Shown in pieces: positions 32,058-41,583 of a DNA stretch of 64,000 nucleotides. The translations under genes were made by a program, and so were the position numbers. The notes under the pieces are model-generated. The model saw only the letters and a program-made list of their open reading frames with translations, made no database searches and was not told the DNA's origin. Every line of letters starts with the position of its first letter. Positions within the stretch are counted from its first letter, which is position 1. Origin of the DNA: Sorangium cellulosum (lineage in GTDB: Bacteria > Myxococcota_A > Polyangia > Polyangiales > Polyangiaceae); contig NZ_CP012673.1 in NCBI RefSeq assembly GCF_002950945.1, forward strand, positions 1,674,001 to 1,738,000, given 5' to 3'.

Positions 32058-35000
32058 TCACTCCAGCAGGTGGAACGTGCCCGCGGCGTCGAGCGTCCAG
32101 ATCTGCGCCTCGAGCGCGACGTCGAGCGACGCCCGGACGTAGAGCAGCCGGACGTCCTTCGCCTCCAGCTCGGCGAGCAGCGCCGGATCCAGGCCCGGCT
32201 CGAGGCGCGGGTCGAAGATGAAGTCCTCCGAGAAGTTGTGGTGCTGCGGGCGGTACGTCTGCGCGTGGTAGCCCCGGAGCACGATCGGGCTGCTCGTCAG
32301 CCCCTCGATCCGCGTCTCCACCCACTTGTGGAGGGGCGCCGTGTACCCGGCCGTGGGGCCCGTGGGGTGCGGCGGCCAGTAGTAAGACGTCGCGACCGTG
32401 ACGCCGGCCGCCGAGACCGAGCGCTCCTGGAGCAACGCGCCCTCTACCGGCGGGCCGTCCGCGGGGCACTCGCCGAGCCGCACCGCCTCGAGCGACACGG
32501 CGAGCGTCGTGCCGTCGTACTCGAGCGACGGCACCGGCGTCGCGTAGCTGCCGGTGAGCTGCAGATCGAAATCGCGCAGCGCGAGCAGCGGGCCCACCGA
32601 CGGCGGCAGCAGCTCGGGCACGGGCGAGGCGGCGAGCGCGTAGGTGACCTCCGAGGGCCCGGTCCCGTGTACGAACGAGTCCGTGGCCACCTGCTCGGCG
32701 TACGTGTGCGACGCGCCGGGCCACGTCGCGGGGCTGCCCGTGAGCGTCTCCACCGCGCCGCCGGCGACGTAGGTGAAGGTGGTGTCGTCGAAGAGCGAGC
32801 TCGCGAGGACCTCCGGCGTGAGGAACGTGCCCTTCGGCGAGAGGCTCGCGCGCACCTTGAGCCGGTGGTTGGCGAACACGTCGCCGAACTCGCCCTGGAA
32901 CGTGCAGAGCTCCCGCGCCTCGTCGAGCAGGAACGGCGTGAGGCGCGGGGTCGTGTCCGGGAGCGCGACCTCGCGCACCTGCTTCACCACGAGATCTCCG
33001 GGGCTCATCTTCTTGTACTCGAAGTCGAGCAGGAAGGACTCCTTGCCCGGGTGCACCTCCCGGAACCGCTGCTCGACCAGGCCGAGCAAGGAGGCGAGCT
33101 CCCGGTACTCGCCCTCCCACTCCAGCACATGGCCGCCGAGCGGGAGGAGCGTCGAGCGGGCCAGGAGCTGGACATAGGTCTCGTCGCCGAGGCTGCTCAC
33201 GGTCACGACCTCCGGGAGCGTGTCCCCCTCGGGGTTCGTGACGGAGATGGCCCCGACCTGGCTCACGAGCTTGACCTCGTCGGAGAAGGAGACGCCGCGC
33301 GAGAGCGTCGCGACGCCGTTCGCCATCTCGTCCTCGTCAGGATAGGAGTAGTGGACGAGGACCCCCATGCCGACGTCGGCCTCGTCCACGCCGTAGAGGA
33401 GCCGGGCGAGGAAGGCGTTGTCGTTGTAGAAGCTCGCGTACACCTTGCGGATCGCGCGGAAGACGCCGCGCTCCTTGTCCTCGTCCGCGTCGCAGACGCT
33501 CGGCCCCGCCTCATCGGCATCCAGGTCGTCGGCCAGGCAGCCGCTGTAGCTGTCGTAGAGGCCCGCGCCCGTGAAGACAGCGCTGTCCTCCACGTTGGTC
33601 GAGCTCCGGAACCGGATCTTCCTCGTGGGCGTGAAGCCGGTGAGCGCTGCCTCGACGGCCTGCCGCTGCGCCTCGGTGAAGGTGGTGTCGTCGGTGATCC
33701 GATCGCGGATCGCCGCGAGATCGGCCTTGAGCGCCAGCATGTCGGGCGGGTAGGTGTAACCCTCGAGGCGCGCCGCGATCTCGGCGCGCAGGGTGCCGCC
33801 GCCGGGCATGACCTGATCGAGGAACTCGTCCCAGAGGTCGAACGACAGCGCCATCGCCGGGTCGGAGCTCTCCGGGATGGAGTCCCGCAGCAGGCCATAA
33901 TTGGCGGCCTTGCCCCCGAAGTGGACGATGTCCGCGGGGCCGAGATCCTCGGTGGACCCGGCGTAGGCGCCGAGCGGCTCCTTGGGCTGGAGCCCGAGAT
34001 CGCCGGGCTGCTTCAGGGCGAGGAGCTGCTCCTTGTCCGCCGGCGTGATCCCCGCGGCCTCGAACAGCGCGGCGCGGCACACGACGCCCCATTGCAGCGA
34101 GGCCCGCAGCGCGATCTGCTCGCCGTCGAGGTCCTTCGCCCGCTGCGCGGCGGCCGGGTCGCCGATGTACACGAACGGGATGCCGAACGAGGTGGCGAGC
34201 AGCGCGGTGTGCGCGTTCGGCGTCGACGGAGACAGCGAGATGATGCCCGCCACATAAGGCACCTCGGCGGGGACCGAGTCGGTGAGCAGGATGTCCTCCG
34301 CCCGGAGATCGCCGCTCGCATAGGCGGCGTCGATCATGTCCGGCGGGACGTACCGGAGCCGGCCCACGGCCCAGCCGGTGGCGTAGCAGGCGTCGCCCTC
34401 GAGCCACCGCTCGACCGAGCTCACCGGGAACCCGCTCGCCTCGAAGAACGCGCTGTGCTCCGCCGCCGACTCGGCCTGCTCGTGGGTCGGGAAATAGAAG
34501 GGCTGCGCCCCGCTGGGCGCGATGACGCTGTCCTTCACGAGCTCGAGGACGACGCGCACCATCTCGGGATCGTAGGCGTCCTGCCGGACGAGCTGGATGC
34601 CGTACTCGGGCTCGGTCTCGGGTCTCGGAGAGATGAGCACGGCGCCGAGGATGGCCTGCTGCCCCTCCTCGTAGAGCGACACCTGGTCGAACTCGTCCGG
34701 CGTCATGCCGAAGAACGGGTCGAGCTTCGCGGTGGCGAACTCGCTGTGGAACGGGAAATCGACGCTGTCCTGATAATAGACCTTGGTGGGGTCGTGCATC
34801 AGGACGGTGAACTTCACCCAGGTCGGGTCGTTCGAGGTCAGCGCCCAGGCGGCGAACGCCTCGTAGGGGAAGTCGATCTGGTTCTTCCAGTCCTCGGACG
34901 GGGTGATCTCGATCGGGTAGGTCTCGACCGGCCACTGGTAGCCGTCGCCACCACCACCACCTTCATCACCGCCGCCGTTGCCGCCGCCGCCTGAGCCGCC

Positions 35001-35150
35001 GGTCGCGCCGCCGCCCCCGGCCGCGCCGCCGCCGCCGGCGCCGGTGCCTCCCGGATCCCCCGGGGTGTCGTCCCCGCAGGCGGCGAGGAGCCCTGTGCAC
35101 GATAACGCGAGTGTGATGCAGGCCAGCCGGCCAAAGTGGAGCGTTCTCAT
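32058..35150 (-). CDS. lipoprotein with phosphohistidine-swivel and PEP-synthase-like ATP-binding domains
   Basis: About 1030 residues. MRTLHFGRLACITLALSCTG runs into the lipobox LLAAC, followed by a Gly/Ala-rich linker of ~45 residues, so the protein is anchored outside the cytoplasm. Near residue 300, LSPSTPNAHTALLATSFGIP matches the phosphohistidine swivel domain of PEP-utilising enzymes, with the His conserved. Further on, HFGGKAANYGLL and IRFRSSTNVEDSAVFTGAG match the PPDK/PEP-synthase nucleotide-binding domain (RSS.N.ED). The order swivel then ATP-binding is that of glucan water dikinases, the reverse of PPDK. A phosphorylating enzyme outside the cell would lack ATP, so the domain may be a degenerate binding module or the export prediction may mislead. 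GTG at 35162 is an alternative start. Confidence 0.78.
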   Translation of the reverse strand: MRTLHFGRLACITLALSCTGLLAACGDDTPGDPGGTGAGGGGAAGGGGATGGSGGGGNGGGDEGGGGGDGYQWPVETYPIEITPSEDWKNQIDFPYEAFAAWALTSNDPTWVKFTVLMHDPTKVYYQDSVDFPFHSEFATAKLDPFFGMTPDEFDQVSLYEEGQQAILGAVLISPRPETEPEYGIQLVRQDAYDPEMVRVVLELVKDSVIAPSGAQPFYFPTHEQAESAAEHSAFFEASGFPVSSVERWLEGDACYATGWAVGRLRYVPPDMIDAAYASGDLRAEDILLTDSVPAEVPYVAGIISLSPSTPNAHTALLATSFGIPFVYIGDPAAAQRAKDLDGEQIALRASLQWGVVCRAALFEAAGITPADKEQLLALKQPGDLGLQPKEPLGAYAGSTEDLGPADIVHFGGKAANYGLLRDSIPESSDPAMALSFDLWDEFLDQVMPGGGTLRAEIAARLEGYTYPPDMLALKADLAAIRDRITDDTTFTEAQRQAVEAALTGFTPTRKIRFRSSTNVEDSAVFTGAGLYDSYSGCLADDLDADEAGPSVCDADEDKERGVFRAIRKVYASFYNDNAFLARLLYGVDEADVGMGVLVHYSYPDEDEMANGVATLSRGVSFSDEVKLVSQVGAISVTNPEGDTLPEVVTVSSLGDETYVQLLARSTLLPLGGHVLEWEGEYRELASLLGLVEQRFREVHPGKESFLLDFEYKKMSPGDLVVKQVREVALPDTTPRLTPFLLDEARELCTFQGEFGDVFANHRLKVRASLSPKGTFLTPEVLASSLFDDTTFTYVAGGAVETLTGSPATWPGASHTYAEQVATDSFVHGTGPSEVTYALAASPVPELLPPSVGPLLALRDFDLQLTGSYATPVPSLEYDGTTLAVSLEAVRLGECPADGPPVEGALLQERSVSAAGVTVATSYYWPPHPTGPTAGYTAPLHKWVETRIEGLTSSPIVLRGYHAQTYRPQHHNFSEDFIFDPRLEPGLDPALLAELEAKDVRLLYVRASLDVALEAQIWTLDAAGTFHLLE

Positions 35151-35344
35151 CGGCAGCGACACAATACAACTACCGTGCCACGATCGCCATGCGGGCGTTC
35201 GAGCGCGCGTGGTGGGGCGTTCACGTCGTGCGGATGGCGCAACCGGGCACAGCGAGGCAGGTGAGGGTCGCTCGCGCCCGCTCGCTGTACCCCGACAGCC
35301 CGCGCCTTTTGCCGGCCCTCACAACGTGGTAGTCGCACCGGGTG

Positions 35345-36583
35345 ATGCGGCTGACCGCGCGAGCCATCGAGCTGCCGGCGCTGGCGAGCGCCCACTCCCA
35401 TGCGTTCCAGCGCGGGATGCGCGGGGAGGCGCAGCGGCCGGGGCCCTCGGGAACGGACGACTTCTGGTCGTGGCGCAGCGCGATGTACACGCTGGCGGAG
35501 TCGCTCACGCCGGAGTCGATCCACGCGATCTCGAAGGTGGCCTATCGCGAGCTCCGCGCCGCGGGCGTCCGCACCGTGGGCGAGTTCCACTACGTGCACC
35601 ACCAGCCGGGCGGCGCGCCCTACGCGGACCGGACGATCCTCGCCGACGCGGTGATCGAGGCCGCGCGCGAGGAGGGCCTCCGGATCGCGCTGCTCCGGGT
35701 CGTCTACGCGCGGGCGGGCGCGGGGCGGCCGCCCGAGGGGGCGCAGCGGCGCTTCTCGGACGTGTCGCTCGACGCGGCGCTCGCGGACGTCGACGCGCTG
35801 AGGGCGCGCTACGCCGGGTGCGAGGACGTGCGCGTGGGCGTGGCGCCGCACAGCGTGCGCGCGGTGCCCCCGGCGTGGCTCGGCGAGATCGCGCGGTACG
35901 CCGGGGAGCGCGGGGTGATGCTGCACATGCACGTGGCCGAGCAGCCGGCCGAGATCGAGGCGTGTGTCGCCGAGACGGGCCGGAGGCCGGTGGAGCTGCT
36001 CGCCGAGCGCGGGGTGCTGAGCGAGCGGTTCGTGGCGGTGCACGCGACGCACCTCGCGCCGCACGAGCCGGCGCTGCTCGGCGCGGCGAGGGCGCTCGTG
36101 TGCCTGTGCCCGACGACGGAGCGCGACCTCGGCGACGGGTTGCCCGACGTGGGGGCGCTGCGCGGGGCGGGCGTGCGGCTGTGCGTGGGGATCGACAGCC
36201 ACGTGATCACCGATCCGTTCGAGGACCTGCGCGGCGTCGAGCTGGGCGAGCGGCTGCGGACCGGGCGGCGCGTGACGCTGCGCGGGGAGGGCGGGGAGGG
36301 GGCAGGGGACGCGGGCGGGGGCGGGGGGCAAGGCGGCGGGGGGCAAGGCGGCGCGACGCCGGCCGAGGCGCTCTGGGAGATCGGGTCGCTGCGCGGGGCG
36401 GAGGCGTGCGGGTTCGCGGACGCGGGGGGGACCATCGCGCTGCGCCGGGACGCGCCGGCGCTTTCGCTCGTGCGGGAGGAGCGGCTGCTCGACGCGGTGG
36501 TGTTCAGCGGGAGCCCGGCGATCGTGGAGGGCGAAGGCGAGCGCCCCCTGATCCCGAGCGGATGGAAGCACGGCCGCGGGTGA
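35345..36583 (+). CDS. hutF: formimidoylglutamate deiminase-like amidohydrolase
   Basis: 412 residues. Amidohydrolase-superfamily barrel with SAHSHAFQRGMRGEAQ (HxH metal motif), DDFWSWRSAMYTLAESLTPE, TVGEFHYVHHQPGG, GVAPHSVRAVPP, LHMHVAEQPAEIEAC (His) and CVGIDSHVITDPFEDLR (Asp). This combination is that of HutF, which removes ammonia from N-formimino-L-glutamate in the five-step histidine degradation route. The N-terminal ~50 residues of typical HutF are absent, and a Gly-rich insert of ~25 residues (GEGGEGAGDAGGGGGQGG) interrupts the C-terminal part. No other hut gene is in the window. Confidence 0.82.
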   Translation: MRLTARAIELPALASAHSHAFQRGMRGEAQRPGPSGTDDFWSWRSAMYTLAESLTPESIHAISKVAYRELRAAGVRTVGEFHYVHHQPGGAPYADRTILADAVIEAAREEGLRIALLRVVYARAGAGRPPEGAQRRFSDVSLDAALADVDALRARYAGCEDVRVGVAPHSVRAVPPAWLGEIARYAGERGVMLHMHVAEQPAEIEACVAETGRRPVELLAERGVLSERFVAVHATHLAPHEPALLGAARALVCLCPTTERDLGDGLPDVGALRGAGVRLCVGIDSHVITDPFEDLRGVELGERLRTGRRVTLRGEGGEGAGDAGGGGGQGGGGQGGATPAEALWEIGSLRGAEACGFADAGGTIALRRDAPALSLVREERLLDAVVFSGSPAIVEGEGERPLIPSGWKHGRG

Positions 36584-36765
36584 GGGACGTCGTTGGCATG
36601 CCCGGAAGGCATGGGGGGCGGGGATTGCCGGGGCAAGCGCCGGCAGGTATCCACGGCGCGTCGAGCTCACCTGGAGCGCGAGCGCGCCGGAGCTACCAGG
36701 GCGCTACCCCGGCATCGCGAGATCGGCGCGGGCACGGCCGCGGCCGCCAGGGTCGGGAGGTGCTG

Positions 36766-37140
36766 TCAGCAGCTCCCGCAGCGGATGTACCCGTCACAGT
36801 TCGCCAGATCCCCGCTGCAGTACCCGGGGCCCCACGAAGCGGCCCTCCAGCTGCCGTTTCGCCGCTGGCAGTACGCGTAGGGCACCCCCACGCGGCCATC
36901 CGTGTAGAAATCGATGATATACTCGGAGCACGACCCAGTGAACGAGAACGACGTCAGCGCTTCCGACGACGTCCCGATGAGCTCTTGCGCGCTCTCGAGC
37001 TCCGCCGGATCGTCGCCCTCCACGAAGCTCTTCGCGATCTCGGAGGACTCGCCGTCGCCCATATCGGCCGCGCAAGCAGGCAGCATGAGGGCCGCGCCAG
37101 CAATCAAAGCTCCGCACATACCAAAACGCATGAAGTTCAT
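36766..37140 (-). CDS. small cysteine-rich lipoprotein (DUF6289-like)
   Basis: 124 residues. The signal MNFMRFGMCGALIAGAALML ends in a lipobox (LPAC). A short acidic region follows, then a C-terminal Cys-rich module with six Cys: FTGSCSEYIIDFYTDGRVGV, YAYCQRR, GYCSGDLANCDGYIRCGSC. AAGGA lies 6-7 nt before the ATG. The module resembles DUF6289 proteins found in actinobacteria and myxobacteria, but I cannot be sure. Possibly a secreted small toxin or adhesin with three disulfides. Confidence 0.7.
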   Translation of the reverse strand: MNFMRFGMCGALIAGAALMLPACAADMGDGESSEIAKSFVEGDDPAELESAQELIGTSSEALTSFSFTGSCSEYIIDFYTDGRVGVPYAYCQRRNGSWRAASWGPGYCSGDLANCDGYIRCGSC

Positions 37141-37960
37141 CGTTTTCCTTGCCTTTCACGTATCCGGGCGACCCGGAGGTCGCCACACCGTGCACCACGG
37201 AATGCCGGGATGTTGCCCCGGCGCGCTGATACACTGCGCGCCGCGCGCCGCGAACGACGTCCATCCACCGAGAGCAACAGGAGTCCGGAGCTAAAACGTC
37301 TCAGCCCGCCTCGCACCGCCCTCCCAGCGCCCTCGAACGGATGACCAGCTACCTAAATTCGTCATTCGAGGCTCACGCGAGCGCTCGTGCAACAGGGCAC
37401 GCTTGAGCTACGCAGACGACTGCGGCGCTCCGCTGTACCCGGGGCCGAGCTTGAACGATTCCGTGGCGGATCGCATCCGGCGACGCGCCTTGTTCATGCA
37501 TCTTCACGCATGCTTTACACGCTTAAGCATCGCCACGCATCGTTTGCATAGGTTATGAGACGACCGCCATCACCTGCCGCTCGCCATCTCTGACGTCGAT
37601 CGCGCAGGGGCCGGGCGCCTACGAGTGAGCTCGCTCGAGATCCAGCGCGCGACGGTGCGCCGTCGGAACCTTGCTTCCGAGCGGGCTCGGCCACCCGTGC
37701 GGCTGGGCTCGACACCCGGCCCGCGCTCGAGCGACGATGCGCAGGGGTCTCGCGGCGTGATGTCAGGGCACGAGGAGGTAGCGAACGTCCGGGTCACCAT
37801 TCCAGGTCTTTTTTTTTCGACGGAGCATGTCACCCGCTGCGCGCTGCGGAGTACCTATCGAGCGAACGCCGGATGCACGCCGGTGGCAGCACGATGGAGG
37901 CCTGCGGCGCTCCGCAGTCGGGGGGGGCCCCAGGGTATCCACACGAGAAAGGATCACGTC
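37141..37960. other. intergenic region, 820 bp, no gene seen
   Basis: Divergent space between the small lipoprotein and the acyl-CoA dehydrogenase-type gene. The frame of the latter is open upstream but carries no family sequence. Between 37491 and 37551 the motif CACGCAT(C/G) and related GCAT words recur in a relatively AT-rich stretch, which could be a regulator-binding area. A run of nine T occurs at 37808-37817 without a convincing hairpin. Confidence 0.4.
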
Positions 37961-39175
37961 ATGTTCACAGCTCACCGCTCCCCTGAACGCCCCGACCTCC
38001 TCGCCCAGGTGGAGCGCATGAAAGAGATCGCGCTGCGCCATGCCGGCGATTCCGAGAGGGGCCGCACGCTCGCGCCCCCGGTCGTCGACGCGCTCCGCTC
38101 GAGCGGGCTTCTCAAGATGTGCGCTCCCCGCGAGGTCGGCGGCGCTGAGATCGATCCGCTCACCCATGTGGAGATCGCCGAGGCGGCCGCGCGCATCGAT
38201 ACGTCGACCGGGTGGTCGCTCAGCATCAACGCGTACTCGGCTGCGTGCGCGGGGGCTTACCTGCCCGACGCGGGCGTCGAGCGCGTCTTTCGAGACGGCT
38301 TTCCGGTCGTCGCCGGTGCCCTGTCCCCCATGGGCACAGCGCGCCGGGTCCCTGGGGGCTACGTGATCCGCGGTCGCTGGGCCTTCGGGAGCGCCATACG
38401 GCACGCCGCATGGGTCATCTCCGTGGCCGTCCTCGCGCCGGAGGATGGGCAGCCGCCGGCCGCGGTGCCCGGGGTGATCGCCTTCCTCATCGAACGCGAG
38501 CACGTGCGCATCGAGGACACGTGGGACACCGCCGGAATGCGTGGGACCGGGAGCGATCACTACCGGGTTGACGACGCGTTTGTCGCCGAGGAGCTCACCT
38601 TCCCGTTCCCGAACGCCCCCGCGCAGCGCGGCGGCCTGGTCTTTTCGCTGCCGACGCTCCCTTCCGTCATGCCGGCGCACGTGGGCTTCGCGCTCGGCGT
38701 GGCCCAGCGCGCGCTCGACGAGCTCCTCCCCATGGCATCGCGGCGGGTGAACCTGTGGACGTCGGCGAGCGTGGCAGACTCTCCGGCCTTTCAGATGGAT
38801 CTGGGCCGCGCCGCGGTCAAGCTCGCGGCGGCGCGCGATCACGCTTTCTCGGTCATCGGCTCGGCGTGGGATCGGTTCAACGCGGGGGAACCGCTCTCGA
38901 ACGAGGACAACTCGGCCATCCGGCTTGCGGGCGCGTACGCGACCGACGTCGCCGCGGAGGTCACGACCTTCGCGTACCGGGCCGCCGGGGCGGGCGTGCT
39001 CTACGCGTCGTGCCCGCTGCAGCAATACTTTCGCGACATCTATGGAGCCACCCAGCACATCGCCGTATCCGACGACGCCTACCAGGCGTTCGGACGGCTC
39101 AGGCTGGGACACGACGTCTCGCATCCTCTCTTCGCGCCGCGACCCCGCTCCGCGAACCGAGATGGCGAGTCGTAG
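37961..39175 (+). CDS. acyl-CoA dehydrogenase-type flavoprotein (HsaA/DszC-like)
   Basis: 404 residues from the ATG at 37961, preceded by AGAAAGGA. Acyl-CoA dehydrogenase fold: RSSGLLKMCAPREVGGAEID, IDTSTGWSLSINAYSAACAG, GALSPMGTARRVPGGYVIRG, WDTAGMRGTGSDHYRVDDAF and the C-terminal helical bundle with QQYFRDIYGATQHIAVSDDA. The middle and C-terminal features (no catalytic Glu of the dehydrogenases evident, HsaA-like ending) point to the flavin-dependent monooxygenase branch that uses reduced flavin from a partner reductase. No reductase gene lies next to it. Its 3' end overlaps or abuts a decayed AraC-type gene on the other strand. Confidence 0.82.
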   Translation: MFTAHRSPERPDLLAQVERMKEIALRHAGDSERGRTLAPPVVDALRSSGLLKMCAPREVGGAEIDPLTHVEIAEAAARIDTSTGWSLSINAYSAACAGAYLPDAGVERVFRDGFPVVAGALSPMGTARRVPGGYVIRGRWAFGSAIRHAAWVISVAVLAPEDGQPPAAVPGVIAFLIEREHVRIEDTWDTAGMRGTGSDHYRVDDAFVAEELTFPFPNAPAQRGGLVFSLPTLPSVMPAHVGFALGVAQRALDELLPMASRRVNLWTSASVADSPAFQMDLGRAAVKLAAARDHAFSVIGSAWDRFNAGEPLSNEDNSAIRLAGAYATDVAAEVTTFAYRAAGAGVLYASCPLQQYFRDIYGATQHIAVSDDAYQAFGRLRLGHDVSHPLFAPRPRSANRDGES

Positions 39176-39350
39176 CCGGATTGCTCGGCGACGATGGCGA
39201 GCGGTCGCTCGGTTGTCCACAGAACCATGAGCGCATGATCCATCCGGATCTCGAGAGCAGCAGCTGCTGGAACCCGGTGCCCTCTCCGCGCAAGCGACGC
39301 TGTAGCGTGTCGTCGCTCATCCCCAATTGCCGGGCGACGTCCGGCAAGCC
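39130..39350 (-). pseudogene. frameshifted remnant of an AraC-family regulator
   Basis: One frame reads LPDVARQLGMSDDTLQRRLR followed by GEGTGFQQLL, the first helix-turn-helix of an AraC C-terminal domain. The second HTH, RPLAIVAEQSGYDSPSRFAE, is in another frame, so at least one indel lies around 39250-39270. No N-terminal domain was found. The fragment runs into the 3' end of the flavoprotein gene it may once have regulated. Confidence 0.75.
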
Positions 39351-39443
39351 GCGGGCAAATAGGGCAGCTCACCCGGCCGCGCCCCGAGGGACTCTGGAAG
39401 GACGTCGATGACCCGTTGCCGTTCGACGACGAGCGTCCGGTCG

Positions 39444-40736
39444 CTACTGGTTGGCGGCGTCCATGACGGCCTGCCACTCCGTCGAGAACGAGCCGTCCGT
39501 GCGCTTGATTTCCGACCCCGTGTCCCACAGCACGGGGACGATGCCGCGAGACGTCGACGCCTCCACCACCGACTGCATCCACAGCCTCCGCGACGCCGCC
39601 TCACGGGGGTAGTTCTGGCCCAGCGTGACGGCGAACTCGCCGAGGATGATCGGGATGCTCCGCTGCGTGCTGAACGCGCCGAGCTTGTCGAACAGGCCCT
39701 TCAGCTCCGCCTTCTCGGGATCCGTGCCCCACGTCGTCTTGGGAGAGCCCCAGGACTCCACCGTGTCGAGGCCGCAGAACGTGTAGGGCGTGTAGTAGTG
39801 GATGGAGAGGAAGAGGCTCTTCGTGCCGGCCGGATCGGTCGGCACCTCGAAGTCGTCCACACAGGTCCTGTCGATGTCCGTCACGAAGCCGGCGATGAGC
39901 AGGGCGCGGCTCGCGTTGTAGCCGCCCTGATTGCGCACGGTGGTGACGAAGAGCTGGTTCATCTCGTTCAGGGCGGCGTAGTCCGGCGTCCCCCCGTCGC
40001 GAACGCCGTTGACCCAGTAGTTCCCCTCCTCGTTCATGCCCTCGAGGATCAGCTTGTGACCGACGTCGCTGAAGGCCGTGGCGATCTGGGTCCAGTAGGA
40101 CGCGAACTTGGTCTTGACGTCGTCGGTGAGCTTGTACTTGTTGTCGTTGGCCTCGTTGTAGATCCAGCCCCCATCCCAGTGGATGTTCACGATCGAGTAC
40201 ATGCCGGCGGCCTCGATCCAGCCCACCACCTCCTTGACCCGGGCCATCTTGGCGGCGTCGATCGTGCCGTTGGAGGCGTAGGTGTCCCAGGCCACGGGCA
40301 CGCGCACCGTCTTGATGCCATTATCGGCCATGCCGTTGATGAACGCCTGCGTGATCAGCGGCTGGCCCCAGCCCGTCTCCCACTCGGTGGTGTTCTCCAG
40401 CGTGTTGCCGATGTTGGCTCCGATGCCCATGTCGGGGACCATGGCTGCGGCGTCCGCCGGCGTCGCCGATCCGCCGGTCCCGCCGGAGCCCCCGGTTCCC
40501 TCTGTGGGCGCGCCGCCCGTGCCGGCGCCGCCCGTGCCGGCGCCGCCCGTGCCGGCGCCGCCCGTGCCGGCGCCGCCCGCGCCGGCGCCGTCCGTGGACG
40601 TGCCTCCGCCGCTGCCTCCGGCGTTCCCGCTCGGGTTGCTCTCTGAAGAGCACCCCAGTGCAACGAGCATCAACAGGGGAGCCGTGAGACTGAACCACGG
40701 CCTGGCTGCAGAGCTGAAGATTTGAAGAGAGATCAT
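39444..40736 (-). CDS. glycoside hydrolase family 5 endoglucanase-like lipoprotein
   Basis: 430 residues. Lipoprotein signal with lipobox VALGC (Cys29), then a linker of ~60 residues made of GGAGT repeats, then a GH5 barrel: MGIGANIGNTLENTTEWETG, KTVRVPVAWDTY, SIVNIHWDGGW, the acid/base Glu236 in LEGMNEEGNYW, HYYTPYTFCG and the nucleophile Glu367 in IPIILGEFAV. The retaining catalytic pair is intact. GH5 enzymes of this type cut beta-1,4-glucans such as cellulose; some act on mannan or xyloglucan. The lipid anchor and flexible linker would hold it at the cell surface, which fits a cellulose-degrading myxobacterium. Confidence 0.92.
   Translation of the reverse strand: MISLQIFSSAARPWFSLTAPLLMLVALGCSSESNPSGNAGGSGGGTSTDGAGAGGAGTGGAGTGGAGTGGAGTGGAPTEGTGGSGGTGGSATPADAAAMVPDMGIGANIGNTLENTTEWETGWGQPLITQAFINGMADNGIKTVRVPVAWDTYASNGTIDAAKMARVKEVVGWIEAAGMYSIVNIHWDGGWIYNEANDNKYKLTDDVKTKFASYWTQIATAFSDVGHKLILEGMNEEGNYWVNGVRDGGTPDYAALNEMNQLFVTTVRNQGGYNASRALLIAGFVTDIDRTCVDDFEVPTDPAGTKSLFLSIHYYTPYTFCGLDTVESWGSPKTTWGTDPEKAELKGLFDKLGAFSTQRSIPIILGEFAVTLGQNYPREAASRRLWMQSVVEASTSRGIVPVLWDTGSEIKRTDGSFSTEWQAVMDAANQ
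40512..40592. repeat. 15-bp tandem repeat coding the GGAGT linker
   Basis: GTGCCGGCGCCGCCC repeated about five times; codes for the GGAGT linker of the GH5 lipoprotein on the minus strand. Confidence 0.8.
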
Positions 40737-40971
40737 GCCGACATCAATATCCCAGACCGCCGCGAATTACAAGCTCGGCCATGGCCCGATCCAGCCGGGC
40801 TCGCGCGTGCCGCCGAGTTGCACGTGCCCCGGTGGCCCCTGAACCTGGTGTCCCTCGGCAGCCGCAGGACTCACACGAAGCCCTCGCTCTCCATGGCAGG
40901 TGTGCATGCCTCGCCCGCGTCCTCGGCGGCAGCCGTCGTCGACGACCATATCGGTGCCGGCGCCGGTGGCG

Positions 40972-41583
40972 CTAGGCCGCCACGCCGCGCTGAAAGTACC
41001 TCGTCATCACGACGCCGAATACAGTGCCCAGGACCGCTGCGCCCATCACGGCCGACTGCGCCTCGAGGCCCTGGACGACGCGGTGAGTGCCGGACCACAG
41101 GCGGACGGCCAGCTCGGCGAGCGTGAAGGCGACCATGCCGGCGAGGAGGTAGGCGGTCAGGCGCGCCTTCATCCGGGTGGCGATGATGACGCCCGCGAGG
41201 CAGGCGGCGAGCCGCGCGAACTCCGTCGCCGGCCAGCCGCCGAGGAGCCGCGAGGCGGTCTGGACCAGGGCGAAAGCGATCACCCAGAAGAGCAGGAACG
41301 CGCCGATGTTGCGGACCGAAAAGGCAAGAGCTCGTGAAACCCTGCGCATCTCATCTCTCCCTTGAATCACCTTGATGATGTTCGTGACCACGGCGTTGAG
41401 GATGGCCGCCGCGGCCTCCTTGCGATACCGCCGCAACGCGGCCGCGCGGCCCGCCGTCGCACACTGGATCATGTACTCCTCGGCCAGATCGCCGAGGAGC
41501 GCCTCGGCGTACGTGGAGGGGAGGACGCGCACGAGGAGCTTCTCGAGCAGCGGAGCGATGCCGTTTCCTCCGCGCTCGCTCAT
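40972..41583 (-). CDS. membrane protein with permease-prefix-like N-terminus, partner of PadR
   Basis: 203 residues. The N-terminus has LLVRVLPSTYAEALLGDLAE followed by EYMIQ, like the prefix domain found ahead of MacB/FtsX-type permeases that are paired with PadR regulators. Four hydrophobic segments follow (FLLFWVIAFALVQTA, LAACLAGVIIAT, AYLLAGMVAFTLAELA, AVMGAAVLGTVFGVVM). It lacks any permease domain, so it is a stand-alone prefix-type protein. The ATG overlaps the PadR stop by 4 bp (ATGA). Function unknown. Confidence 0.72.
   Translation of the reverse strand: MSERGGNGIAPLLEKLLVRVLPSTYAEALLGDLAEEYMIQCATAGRAAALRRYRKEAAAAILNAVVTNIIKVIQGRDEMRRVSRALAFSVRNIGAFLLFWVIAFALVQTASRLLGGWPATEFARLAACLAGVIIATRMKARLTAYLLAGMVAFTLAELAVRLWSGTHRVVQGLEAQSAVMGAAVLGTVFGVVMTRYFQRGVAA

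Noticed and set aside
37625..37960. Upstream extension of the acyl-CoA dehydrogenase-type gene by 112 codons
   Set aside because: Family sequence begins only after the ATG at 37961, which has a ribosome site; the extension crosses a poly-T run and has no family match by eye.
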